Source: Sediminibacterium sp. TEGAF015
Lineage (GTDB): Bacteria > Bacteroidota > Bacteroidia > Chitinophagales > Chitinophagaceae
DNA length: 64,000 bases
Direction of reading: 5' to 3'
NCBI RefSeq assembly: GCF_025997995.1
Contig: NZ_AP026683.1
Location: 2,480,501 to 2,544,500, forward strand
Shown here: in pieces, positions 7,353-14,315 of the stretch
Layout: each line of letters begins with the position of its first letter
Position numbering within the stretch: position 1 is the first letter of the stretch
The notes under the pieces: generated by a model
The model's input: the letters and a program-made list of their open reading frames with translations, nothing else
What the model was told of the DNA's origin: nothing
The model's database searches: none
Position numbers and translations under genes: made by a program

Positions 7353-9503
7353 TCAATGTTGAATAAACCTATCAAAAAACTCAATCGTTCTAAGCATTTG
7401 GTCTACCCTTTGACGATTATTACCTGTGCGTGTTAATTCATGTGTGCCGCCCGGATGTCTTACGTACTCTACAGTTCGACCCAGTACCTTCAAACTTTTG
7501 TACAACATTTCACTTTGAATAACACCAGTCCTTAAATCGTTTTCACCATGGAAAATGATAAAAGGGGTATGGATTTTATCTACATAATTAATGGGTGATT
7601 CACGGAATAAAATGGGTCTTGTTTTTTCTTCCCAAGGATAGCCACCAAAATAATTCGGAACCAGACGCCATGCATTGCCTTCTCCAAAGAAAGTTCCTAA
7701 ATCGTAAACACCTCGTTGTGCACAAGCCGCTTTAAAACGCTGATCGTGACTGATAATCCATGCCACTAAATAACCTGCATAGGATCCACCGGTCACTGCC
7801 AGTCTGGAGGTATCAATAAATCCTTCTTTTGTAGCTAGATCAACAGAAGTCAATACATCAGAAGTGGGTCCTGCACCCCAGTCGTTTACATTGGCTCTCA
7901 GGAATTCTTCGCCATAACCACCAGAGCCTCTTGGATTACCGTAAACAATGGCATAGCCTTTGGCAGCATAGTACTGAAACTCATGCCACATAGAGCTTTC
8001 ACCAGGTCCCCACATGGCCGAAGGTCCTCCGTGAATATTTAAAATGGTCGGATATTTTTTACCTGCCACATAGTTGGCTGGCTTCATGATCCAGTATTCA
8101 ACCGTTAATCCTTTCTCATTTTTGAAAGTTCTTTTTTCAGGCAGGCTCAATTGTTTTTTACTTACCCAGTCATAATTAAAACTACTGATGCGTTTTTCAT
8201 TTTTACCGTAGATATCTGTGGTATAGATTTCAAAAGGATTGGTAACTGCTGTCTTCACATACACCAACTTGTCTGCTTTCATAGCATAGCTGCTGATGCC
8301 TTCATCTATGGAGGTAAGTTGTTCTGCTTTTTTGGTTTTTACATTCATTCGATAGATAGGAGCGCCACCATTGCTCTGTGCGGTAAAATAAATATGCTGT
8401 TCGTCTTTGCTCCAAGTAAGCCCACCCTTGTTTCTGTCGAAGGGAAGCATCACTAAATCCGCTACTGTTCCATTCAATGGCATAATGGCCAATTCAGGTA
8501 CGTTTACAAATGATACAGTTCCAACCTGCACTGCCAACCATTTTCCGGAAGGAGAAACAGATGGACTATTATAAGACTTGCCTTTTTCTCCTAATAACTG
8601 TTTCATATTTGAACCATCAGTATTGGCAATAAAAATCTGTGTTTCCTGCGCCCTGTCCGGGTGTTGAGCGTCATCTGTATTTCCTGTAAAAACAATTTTC
8701 TTTCCATCGGATGTAAAGCTGGCACCTCCGAATCGGTAGAATCCATGGGTAATGGCTTTGGGTGTTGCACCAGGTTCAGCAGTCATAATAAATAAGTGCG
8801 AAAATGATTGGTCTCCTGAAGTAGTTGCTTCTTCCTGAAAATTAAGTTTGTGAATCACTTTGGCTTTTTTATCAGCTACGTTCAGATCTAGATAGGCTTT
8901 GATTTCTTCTGGCGTTCCATCCGGATTGGGTTGAGCGGAATTAGGTAACAGAAACTGGTTCTGATTGAACCCAGGCCGCTCAGCTGGCCAGGCTGGTACT
9001 GCACCTTTCGGATTCATTTCTTTGTCTTTTAGCAAATCACTCAGTGAAACAGAAGCACTGAATAAAAGCATGCTGCCATCGGGGCTGAATACCGGACTGC
9101 TTGCACCGTAGCGGAACTTTGTCATTTGAACCGGTTCTCCTCCGTCTAATGACAATAAAAAGATTTGAGGTTTACCGTCTGTTGCTCTTACAAAGGCAAT
9201 TTTTTTACCGTCAGGGCTCCAGACAGGTTGACTGGCATTCTCCTTAAACGTCAATGCTCTTGGTGCAGAAGAGCCATCTGCTGCTACAAGATATAATTGA
9301 TTGGTATACTTATATTCCCACTTACTATTGCCCTCCGGCTCAATACTATTTAATACAAATAGTACTTGACTTCCGTCAGGACTAAGACTTACACTGTTCA
9401 TTTGTTTAATCTTGTACATATCGGTAATCTTAACAAGATCAACAGCTTGCTGTGCCATTGCAATGATGGGCAAAAAGCAAATCAGGAATAAAAATTTCTT
9501 CAT
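7353..9503 (-). CDS. S9 family prolyl oligopeptidase-type serine peptidase, exported
   Basis: 716 residues. A signal peptide (MKKFLFLICFLPIIAMAQ) is followed by a beta-propeller built from TolB/PD40-like repeats (SPDGSQVLFV, SPDGKKIAFV, SPDGSMLLFSAS, TSDGKKIVFTG, SPSGKWLAV), to about residue 420. The C-terminal alpha/beta hydrolase domain carries the triad S574 in GGSYAGYL, D656 in ENDLRTG and H688 in GGTHELTR. Family members release dipeptides or acylated residues from short peptides, with the propeller excluding folded proteins. The usual GGSYGG is GGSYAG here, a mild change. It likely feeds periplasmic peptide scavenging. It is monocistronic. Confidence 0.96.
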   Translation of the reverse strand: MKKFLFLICFLPIIAMAQQAVDLVKITDMYKIKQMNSVSLSPDGSQVLFVLNSIEPEGNSKWEYKYTNQLYLVAADGSSAPRALTFKENASQPVWSPDGKKIAFVRATDGKPQIFLLSLDGGEPVQMTKFRYGASSPVFSPDGSMLLFSASVSLSDLLKDKEMNPKGAVPAWPAERPGFNQNQFLLPNSAQPNPDGTPEEIKAYLDLNVADKKAKVIHKLNFQEEATTSGDQSFSHLFIMTAEPGATPKAITHGFYRFGGASFTSDGKKIVFTGNTDDAQHPDRAQETQIFIANTDGSNMKQLLGEKGKSYNSPSVSPSGKWLAVQVGTVSFVNVPELAIMPLNGTVADLVMLPFDRNKGGLTWSKDEQHIYFTAQSNGGAPIYRMNVKTKKAEQLTSIDEGISSYAMKADKLVYVKTAVTNPFEIYTTDIYGKNEKRISSFNYDWVSKKQLSLPEKRTFKNEKGLTVEYWIMKPANYVAGKKYPTILNIHGGPSAMWGPGESSMWHEFQYYAAKGYAIVYGNPRGSGGYGEEFLRANVNDWGAGPTSDVLTSVDLATKEGFIDTSRLAVTGGSYAGYLVAWIISHDQRFKAACAQRGVYDLGTFFGEGNAWRLVPNYFGGYPWEEKTRPILFRESPINYVDKIHTPFIIFHGENDLRTGVIQSEMLYKSLKVLGRTVEYVRHPGGTHELTRTGNNRQRVDQMLRTIEFFDRFIQH

Positions 9504-9536
9504 TCGATAGTATTTGAGCTTTAAAATACAAAGAAA

Positions 9537-9569
9537 TTGGTTCGGCTAAGTGTTGCTGATGTATTTTTG
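9537..9569 (+). promoter_or_regulatory. Promoter of the AhpD-like/korB operon
   Basis: TATTTTTG (9562-9569) matches the TAnnTTTG -7 box exactly. A TTGG at 9537-9540 lies 21 bases upstream, close to the expected -33 spacing. The ATG at 9588 follows 18 bases later. This supports the shorter start rather than the frame opening at 9537. Confidence 0.55.
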
Positions 9570-9587
9570 CAGTATAATATTTTACAT

Positions 9588-9932
9588 ATGAGTGAAATGG
9601 TGAATGAGTTTAACAGCTACAGAGAGCGGATGAACGAAGTGATTCTGAGTAAGAACAATCTGGTAATGAAGCGTCTCTGGAATTTGGATACCAACACTTA
9701 CGAAGACGGCGCATTAGATAAAAAAACAAAGGAAATGCTGGGTTTGGTAGCCAGCATGGTTTTGCGTTGTGATGATTGTATTAAATACCACTTGGGAAAG
9801 AGTTTTGAACTGGGTGTAACCACCGAAGAAATGTATGAAATTTTTGCTGTAGCGAATATTGTGGGCGGAACCATCGTTATACCACATACCAGAAGAGCTG
9901 CTGAATATTGGGAAGAACTTATTAAACAATAA
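9588..9932 (+). CDS. Carboxymuconolactone decarboxylase/AhpD-like protein
   Basis: 114 residues from ATG 9588 (MSEMVNEFNSYR). The AhpD-fold core is complete, with the redox pair CxxC followed by a histidine (RCDDCIKYHLGKSFELG), GLVASMVL before it and VANIVGGT after it. The motif suggests a thiol peroxidase or disulfide reductase of the AhpD type rather than a true decarboxylase. It ends three bases before the ferredoxin oxidoreductase beta subunit, so the two are surely co-transcribed. It may protect that oxygen-sensitive, Fe-S dependent system from peroxide. That role is inference. Confidence 0.88.
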   Translation: MSEMVNEFNSYRERMNEVILSKNNLVMKRLWNLDTNTYEDGALDKKTKEMLGLVASMVLRCDDCIKYHLGKSFELGVTTEEMYEIFAVANIVGGTIVIPHTRRAAEYWEELIKQ

Positions 9933-9935
9933 ATC

Positions 9936-10976
9936 ATGTCTACTGAAACAATAGCCACTCCAACTTTAACTGCTAAAGATTTTGCTACGGATCAGGAGGT
10001 ACGCTGGTGTCCGGGTTGTGGAGATTATTCCATTCTGGCTCAGGTGCAAAAAATCATGCCGGGCATTGGAGTTCCCAAAGAAAATATTGTTATCATTAGT
10101 GGAATTGGTTGCAGTAGCCGTTTTCCTTATTACATGAATACTTTTGGGATGCATAGTATTCACGGAAGGGCTACCGCCATTGCAAGTGGTTTAAAAGCAA
10201 CACGCCCCGAACTAAGTGTATGGATTGTAACAGGTGATGGAGATGGACTAAGTATTGGGGGCAACCATACAATACATCTGCTTAGAAGAAATTTTGATGT
10301 CAATATCTTATTGTTCAATAACCAGATTTATGGTTTAACCAAGGGACAATATTCCCCTACTTCCGAAGAGAAAAAAATTACCAAGAGTACACCTTTCGGA
10401 AGTATTGATCATCCGTTTAATCCCTTAGCATTGGCAATGGGAGCAGACGCTACATTTATTGCACGTTCTATGGATCGTGATCCCAAGCATTTGCAAACAA
10501 TGCTTACCCGTTCTCATCAGCATAAGGGTGCTTCCTTTTTAGAAATTTATCAGAACTGTAATATTTTCAACGATGGTGCTTTTGAAATCTTTACAGAAAA
10601 ATCTACCAAGGCAGATCATGATCTTTTCTTGGAGCAAGGGAAGCCATTGATTTTTGGTGCCAATCAGCATAAGGGCATTCGTTTGAATGGTTTGCAGCCT
10701 GAAGTAGTTGAACTGGGAGATAAATTCTCTGCTGATGATTGCTGGATACACGACGAGAAGGATTTTTATAAGGCACAAACATTAATCAGAATGTTTGATG
10801 ACCCACATCAATCAAATTTCCAGTTCCCCAGACCATTTGGTGTTTTCTATGAAACGGAAAGACCCTGCTATGAAGACTTGATGGCACTGCAAATTGATGA
10901 GACCATTGCAACAAAAGGCAAAGGCAATCTAGATCAGTTGCTTCGCGGAAAAGAAATCTGGGAAATCAAAGACTAG
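9936..10976 (+). CDS. 2-oxoacid:ferredoxin oxidoreductase, beta subunit
   Basis: 346 residues. Hallmarks of KorB-type subunits are present: WCPGCGDYSIL (C25, C28), GIGCSSRFPYYMNTFGMHSIHGRA, the thiamine-diphosphate/Mg binding GDGDGLSIGGNH (100-111) and NNQIYGLTKGQYSPTS. The enzyme oxidatively decarboxylates a 2-oxoacid, probably 2-oxoglutarate, to an acyl-CoA and reduces ferredoxin. The alpha subunit that binds the rest of the cofactor and the substrate is not next to it. The gene instead follows the AhpD-like gene by three bases, and a convergent response regulator lies downstream. Function therefore depends on an alpha subunit encoded elsewhere. Confidence 0.93.
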   Translation: MSTETIATPTLTAKDFATDQEVRWCPGCGDYSILAQVQKIMPGIGVPKENIVIISGIGCSSRFPYYMNTFGMHSIHGRATAIASGLKATRPELSVWIVTGDGDGLSIGGNHTIHLLRRNFDVNILLFNNQIYGLTKGQYSPTSEEKKITKSTPFGSIDHPFNPLALAMGADATFIARSMDRDPKHLQTMLTRSHQHKGASFLEIYQNCNIFNDGAFEIFTEKSTKADHDLFLEQGKPLIFGANQHKGIRLNGLQPEVVELGDKFSADDCWIHDEKDFYKAQTLIRMFDDPHQSNFQFPRPFGVFYETERPCYEDLMALQIDETIATKGKGNLDQLLRGKEIWEIKD

Positions 10977-10991
10977 CCTGTTGTTTGAAAT

Positions 10992-11645
10992 TTATAAGTG
11001 AATCAAGTTGTTTCTGAGCGCAAATAAAACTAGACCAACCCGGTTGGTTACTTTTACTTTCTCAAAAAGGTTATCTCTGTAGCCATCAATGGTTCTGGGA
11101 CTTAAACTCATTTTTGCTGCAATTTCTTTCAGTGTTAAATCGGTAGCCAACAATTTCAAAAACTCTTTTTCTCTCTCTGGAAGAGAGATCAATATCTGGT
11201 ATTCGTCATTGGGTTCTTCCAGACCGTTTCTCACTGAATGAACAAGATTATTACATAGCAACTGATTGAAGTAAATACCCTTGAAATACAATTCATTTAA
11301 TGCACGGTTTAGTTCTTTGGGGTCGGTATCCTTTGTCATATATCCCAAAGCACCCATCTTCAGCATTTTAATAATGGTACGTTCATCGCCCAGCATACTT
11401 AATACCATTACTTTAATAGAAGGGTGGTTGGCAAAAATCCATTCCGCAGTTTCAAAACCGTTCATAACAGGCATGGTAACATCGAGCAGAACGATGTCCG
11501 GTAAATTCTCCGGATCTAACTGTTCAATAAAGTGTTGTCCATGATTGGCTTCAAATAAGATGGTGAAATCATCGAAGCCGCCAATGATTACAGACAGACC
11601 ATTTCTTAATAGAATATGATCGTCTACCAAAACAATCTTTTTCAT
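10992..11645 (-). CDS. NarL/FixJ family response regulator
   Basis: 217 residues from ATG 11645 (MKKIVLVDDH); an in-frame ATG at 11654 adds three residues. The receiver domain has the acidic pair D8/D9, the phospho-acceptor D55 (LLDVTMPVMNGFE) and the lysine in YMTKDTD. The LuxR-type helix-turn-helix is at the C-terminus (LPEREKEFLKLLA, LKEIAAKMSLSPRTIDGYR). No histidine kinase is adjacent, so its partner is encoded elsewhere; the hybrid kinase at 1924 is a remote candidate. Upstream lies a hairpin-rich region with a palindrome at 11740-11755 that could be its own operator. Confidence 0.93.
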   Translation of the reverse strand: MKKIVLVDDHILLRNGLSVIIGGFDDFTILFEANHGQHFIEQLDPENLPDIVLLDVTMPVMNGFETAEWIFANHPSIKVMVLSMLGDERTIIKMLKMGALGYMTKDTDPKELNRALNELYFKGIYFNQLLCNNLVHSVRNGLEEPNDEYQILISLPEREKEFLKLLATDLTLKEIAAKMSLSPRTIDGYRDNLFEKVKVTNRVGLVLFALRNNLIHL

Positions 11646-11739
11646 ACAGTTCATTTAGTAAAATCGGGGGTATTACTAAACAGTGATATGAAGTAACTAA
11701 ATAAAATTGAATATAAATTATTAATTATACGATTTTTTG

Positions 11740-11755
11740 ACCGTGATTTCACGGT
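11740..11755. promoter_or_regulatory. Palindrome ACCGTGATTTCACGGT, possible operator or terminator
   Basis: The 16-base element consists of two perfect 7-base arms, ACCGTGA and TCACGGT, around TT. It is followed on the plus strand by ATTTTTTG, so it could also act as a weak terminator. It lies about 95 bases upstream of the start of the response regulator gene, a position that suits an autoregulatory site. Either reading is inference. Confidence 0.4.
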
Positions 11756-11811
11756 ATTTTTTGTAGACAAATTCGCATCATAAAACCTTGGGCTATTCTT
11801 AGTTTTAATCA

Positions 11812-11855
11812 CTATCATTTTAAATGGTGACTATTTAAAATCGATAGCATTTTTT
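11812..11855 (+). terminator. Long AT-rich stem-loop with T-tract
   Basis: CTATCATTTTAAAT (11812-11825) pairs with ATTTAAAATCGATAG (11833-11847), with one bulged base, around a seven-base loop, and is followed by C-A-TTTTTT. It sits between the response regulator and the Sua5/YrdC gene. No plus-strand gene precedes it, so it may end a small untranslated transcript or be a fortuitous AT-rich repeat. Confidence 0.35.
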
Positions 11856-11880
11856 AACCAGGGGTTACAAACAAACAGAG

Positions 11881-11906
11881 GGCGACAACAGTCGCCTTCG
11901 TTTTTT
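11881..11906 (+). terminator. Intrinsic terminator 15 bases before the Sua5/YrdC start codon
   Basis: GGCGAC (11881-11886) pairs perfectly with GTCGCC (11891-11896) around AACA, followed by TTCGTTTTTT. The form is that of a factor-independent terminator on the plus strand. Immediately after it comes TACCTTTA (11910-11917), one base from the TAnnTTTG box, and then the ATG at 11921. Transcription from upstream would stop here, and the gene would need its own start right at the ATG, or the hairpin is an attenuator. Confidence 0.7.
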
Positions 11907-11920
11907 ATTTACCTTTAAGT

Positions 11921-12535
11921 ATGCTATTGCATATACATCCGGATAATCCCAATCCTCGTCATATTAAAACAGTAGTTGACTGTTTGTTATCGGGTGGCAT
12001 TATCATTTATCCTACCGATACCATCTATGGTTTGGGTTGTGATATTTTTCAGCCAAAAGCAGTAGAAAGAATTGCAAGAATCAAACAAATTGATCCTGCA
12101 AAAGCACAACTGAGTTTTATCTGCAATGATTTAAGTGATCTTAGTAAATATTGTAAAACAACAGATACGCCTTTGTATCGCTTATTAAAAAGTCATTTGC
12201 CTGGTCCGTATACTTTTATATTACCTGCAAGTAAAGAAGTACCCAAGATTCTGCAAAATAAAAAGAGTACCATCGGATTAAGAATACCGGATAACAATAT
12301 TGCCAGAACCATTGTAGCGGAATTGGGTCATCCTTTATTATCTGCTTCCTTACCTGGTGAAATGGTAGAGGAATATACAGATCCGGATACCATGTACGAT
12401 AACTTTCATCATCTGGTAGACATAGTTATTGATGGAGGCAATGGGGGAATGGTTCCTTCCACCATTATTGATTGTACCAAGAGCCCTTATGAACTGGTAA
12501 GGCAAGGAGCGGGAATTTGGGAAGAGCAGGATTAA
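11921..12535 (+). CDS. L-threonylcarbamoyladenylate synthase family protein (Sua5/YciO/YrdC)
   Basis: 204 residues. Typical family motifs are GGIIIYPTDTIYGLGCD, RIARIKQIDPAKAQLSFIC, LLKSHLPGPYTFILPA, TIGLRIPDN, PLLSASLPGE and GGNGGMVPSTIIDC. The enzyme makes threonylcarbamoyl-AMP from threonine, bicarbonate and ATP for the t6A37 modification of tRNAs that read ANN codons. The length and motifs fit the YciO/YrdC branch without the extra Sua5 domain; YciO paralogues may differ in role, so no symbol is given. Its 3' end overlaps the convergent rnhB by four bases. The start lies directly behind a terminator hairpin. Confidence 0.92.
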   Translation: MLLHIHPDNPNPRHIKTVVDCLLSGGIIIYPTDTIYGLGCDIFQPKAVERIARIKQIDPAKAQLSFICNDLSDLSKYCKTTDTPLYRLLKSHLPGPYTFILPASKEVPKILQNKKSTIGLRIPDNNIARTIVAELGHPLLSASLPGEMVEEYTDPDTMYDNFHHLVDIVIDGGNGGMVPSTIIDCTKSPYELVRQGAGIWEEQD

Positions 12536-13131
12536 AAGGGCATTTCCAATTGTTTGGGGCTGATATTGAAACTTTTCCTGTGATACATACACAATCCGTT
12601 GGTCTCAATAGCCATTCTGTGTTCCAATGTTCCATATCCCTTGTTTTTTTTCCAGCCGTACTGAGGAAACTGTCCATGTATTTTTTCCATATAAGCATCT
12701 CTGTAAGTTTTTGCTAAAATGCTTGCGGCAGCAATAGATGCATACTTACCATCGCCTTTTACAATGCAGATATGTGGAATTTTTTTATAAGGCATGAACC
12801 GATTTCCATCAATCAATAAAAACTCCGGTTTTATTTTGAGCTGTTCAATGGCCATATGCATGGCTTTGAAACTGGCTTTGAGAATATTGATCCTGTCTAT
12901 CTCCTCTGCATCAATACTGGCAACGGACCAGGCCAGAGCGTTCGACTCAATTACCTCTTTCAAAATCATTCGCTGTTTTGCCCCTACTTGCTTACTGTCG
13001 TTTAATAATGGGTGTTTAAAATAAGGGGATAATATAACAGCAGCAGCAAATACGGGTCCGGCATAGCAGCCTCTTCCGGCTTCATCACATCCGGCCTCTA
13101 TCTGGTTTTCCTTATAAAATGCAGGTAACAT
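12532..13131 (-). CDS. rnhB: Ribonuclease HII
   Basis: 199 residues, typical for RNase HII. The catalytic signature GCDEAGRGCYAGPV holds D16 and E17. Further acidic residues lie in FLLIDGNRF and ASILAKTYRDAYM. NDSKQ and GYGTLEH are also conserved. It removes RNA from RNA/DNA hybrids, including single ribonucleotides left in DNA. The gene overlaps the convergent Sua5/YrdC gene tail-to-tail by four bases and shares a short divergent region with ctaA, so both ends are tightly packed. Confidence 0.97.
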   Translation of the reverse strand: MLPAFYKENQIEAGCDEAGRGCYAGPVFAAAVILSPYFKHPLLNDSKQVGAKQRMILKEVIESNALAWSVASIDAEEIDRINILKASFKAMHMAIEQLKIKPEFLLIDGNRFMPYKKIPHICIVKGDGKYASIAAASILAKTYRDAYMEKIHGQFPQYGWKKNKGYGTLEHRMAIETNGLCMYHRKSFNISPKQLEMPF

Positions 13132-13178
13132 TTGGTAAAACTAGGTAAACATGCATCAATTTCGAAGTTTGAGTGTTA

Positions 13179-13186
13179 TACCTTTG
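13179..13186 (+). promoter_or_regulatory. -7 promoter box TACCTTTG for ctaA
   Basis: This is an exact TAnnTTTG match 17 bases before ATG 13204. It falls inside the longer frame that opens at 13132 and so argues for the internal start. Confidence 0.55.
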
Positions 13187-13203
13187 CACAAAAGAAAGAA
13201 AGC

Positions 13204-14268
13204 ATGAGTTTATCTGCAGCGAAAGAAAATAAATCGGTAGCTACCTGGCTACTGATTGGCGTGGGAATGACGATTATTCAAATTGCCTTGGGAGGAATTA
13301 CCCGACTAACCGGCAGTGGGTTATCCATTACAGAATGGGATGTGATTACCGGAGCCTTGCCCCCTTTAAATGAAGCAGCCTGGTTGGCAGAATTTGACAA
13401 ATACAAACAAACGCCTCAGTTCCAATTGCTGAATTTTGATTTTCAGTTGTCTGATTTTAAATTTATTTTTTTCTGGGAATGGTTTCATCGTTTATGGGCC
13501 AGATTAATTGGATTGGTATTTGCATTTGGATTTATCTGGTTCATTGTAAAGAAGTCATTCAAAAAAGAAATGATTGGTTCCTTACTGGTTTTATTTTTCC
13601 TGGGTGCATTACAAGGATTGGTTGGATGGATCATGGTCGCCAGCGGATTAACAGGTGATGCTGTCTACGTAAAACCCACCCGTTTGGCATTGCATTTTAT
13701 TCTGGCACTGGGATTATTAAGTTATACTTACTGGTTTGCACTTAAACTAATGATTCCAAAAGATCAGATTGTTGCAGATAAAAAAACAAGGAATATCAAT
13801 ATTGTTTTAGTTGGCTTATTAGTTGTACAGTTGATTTACGGGGCATTGATGGCTGGTCATAAAGCAGCTAATGCAGCAGCAACCTGGCCCACCATAAATG
13901 GAACTTGGATTCCTGATACGATGTTTACGCATCAGCCATTCCTACTGAATTTTATTGATAATACCATTCTGATACATTTCATACACAGAGGATTGGCTTA
14001 TTTGATTTTAGTTCTGGTAATTTACTGGTCGCTAAAACTATTAAAATTATCCGCAACGCCAACACTAAGAAAAGCAGCGAAGTATCCTTTGATATTAGTG
14101 CTTGTTCAAGTTATACTGGGAATTGCTTCTGTATTAACTAGTAGTAGTATAGTACCAGGTACATGGGGTGGGTTTGAGTGGATGGCACAACTGCACCAAT
14201 TAACCGGCATGTTATTATTGCTCTCTTTGGTTACTATATTATTTCTAGTTCGGCCCAAAATTTGCTAA
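13204..14268 (+). CDS. ctaA: Heme A synthase, COX15/CtaA family
   Basis: 354 residues from ATG 13204 (MSLSAAKENKSV). The 24 residues encoded upstream in frame overlap the promoter and are unlike the family. Eight membrane helices are predicted in two four-helix halves. Conserved elements are GGITRLTGSGLSITEWDVITG, the heme-binding histidine in WEWFHRLWARLIG, LALHFILALGLL, and in the second half HFIHRGLAYLI and LHQLTGMLLLL. It oxidises the C8 methyl of heme O to the formyl group of heme A for cytochrome c oxidase. No ctaB or oxidase subunit genes are adjacent. Confidence 0.95.
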   Translation: MSLSAAKENKSVATWLLIGVGMTIIQIALGGITRLTGSGLSITEWDVITGALPPLNEAAWLAEFDKYKQTPQFQLLNFDFQLSDFKFIFFWEWFHRLWARLIGLVFAFGFIWFIVKKSFKKEMIGSLLVLFFLGALQGLVGWIMVASGLTGDAVYVKPTRLALHFILALGLLSYTYWFALKLMIPKDQIVADKKTRNINIVLVGLLVVQLIYGALMAGHKAANAAATWPTINGTWIPDTMFTHQPFLLNFIDNTILIHFIHRGLAYLILVLVIYWSLKLLKLSATPTLRKAAKYPLILVLVQVILGIASVLTSSSIVPGTWGGFEWMAQLHQLTGMLLLLSLVTILFLVRPKIC

Positions 14269-14315
14269 ATTTAATCAGCAGCGATACCAATATTAAATGA
14301 CTGCTGTTAAATTGA

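Noticed and set aside
8151..8456. Plus-strand 101-residue frame inside the S9 peptidase gene
   Set aside because: It is antisense to the beta-propeller region, shows no family motif or promoter, and reflects codon bias of the real gene.
11921..12535. Start of the Sua5/YrdC gene upstream of the terminator
   Set aside because: No in-frame start gives family-like residues upstream, and the hairpin and T-tract would lie within coding sequence.
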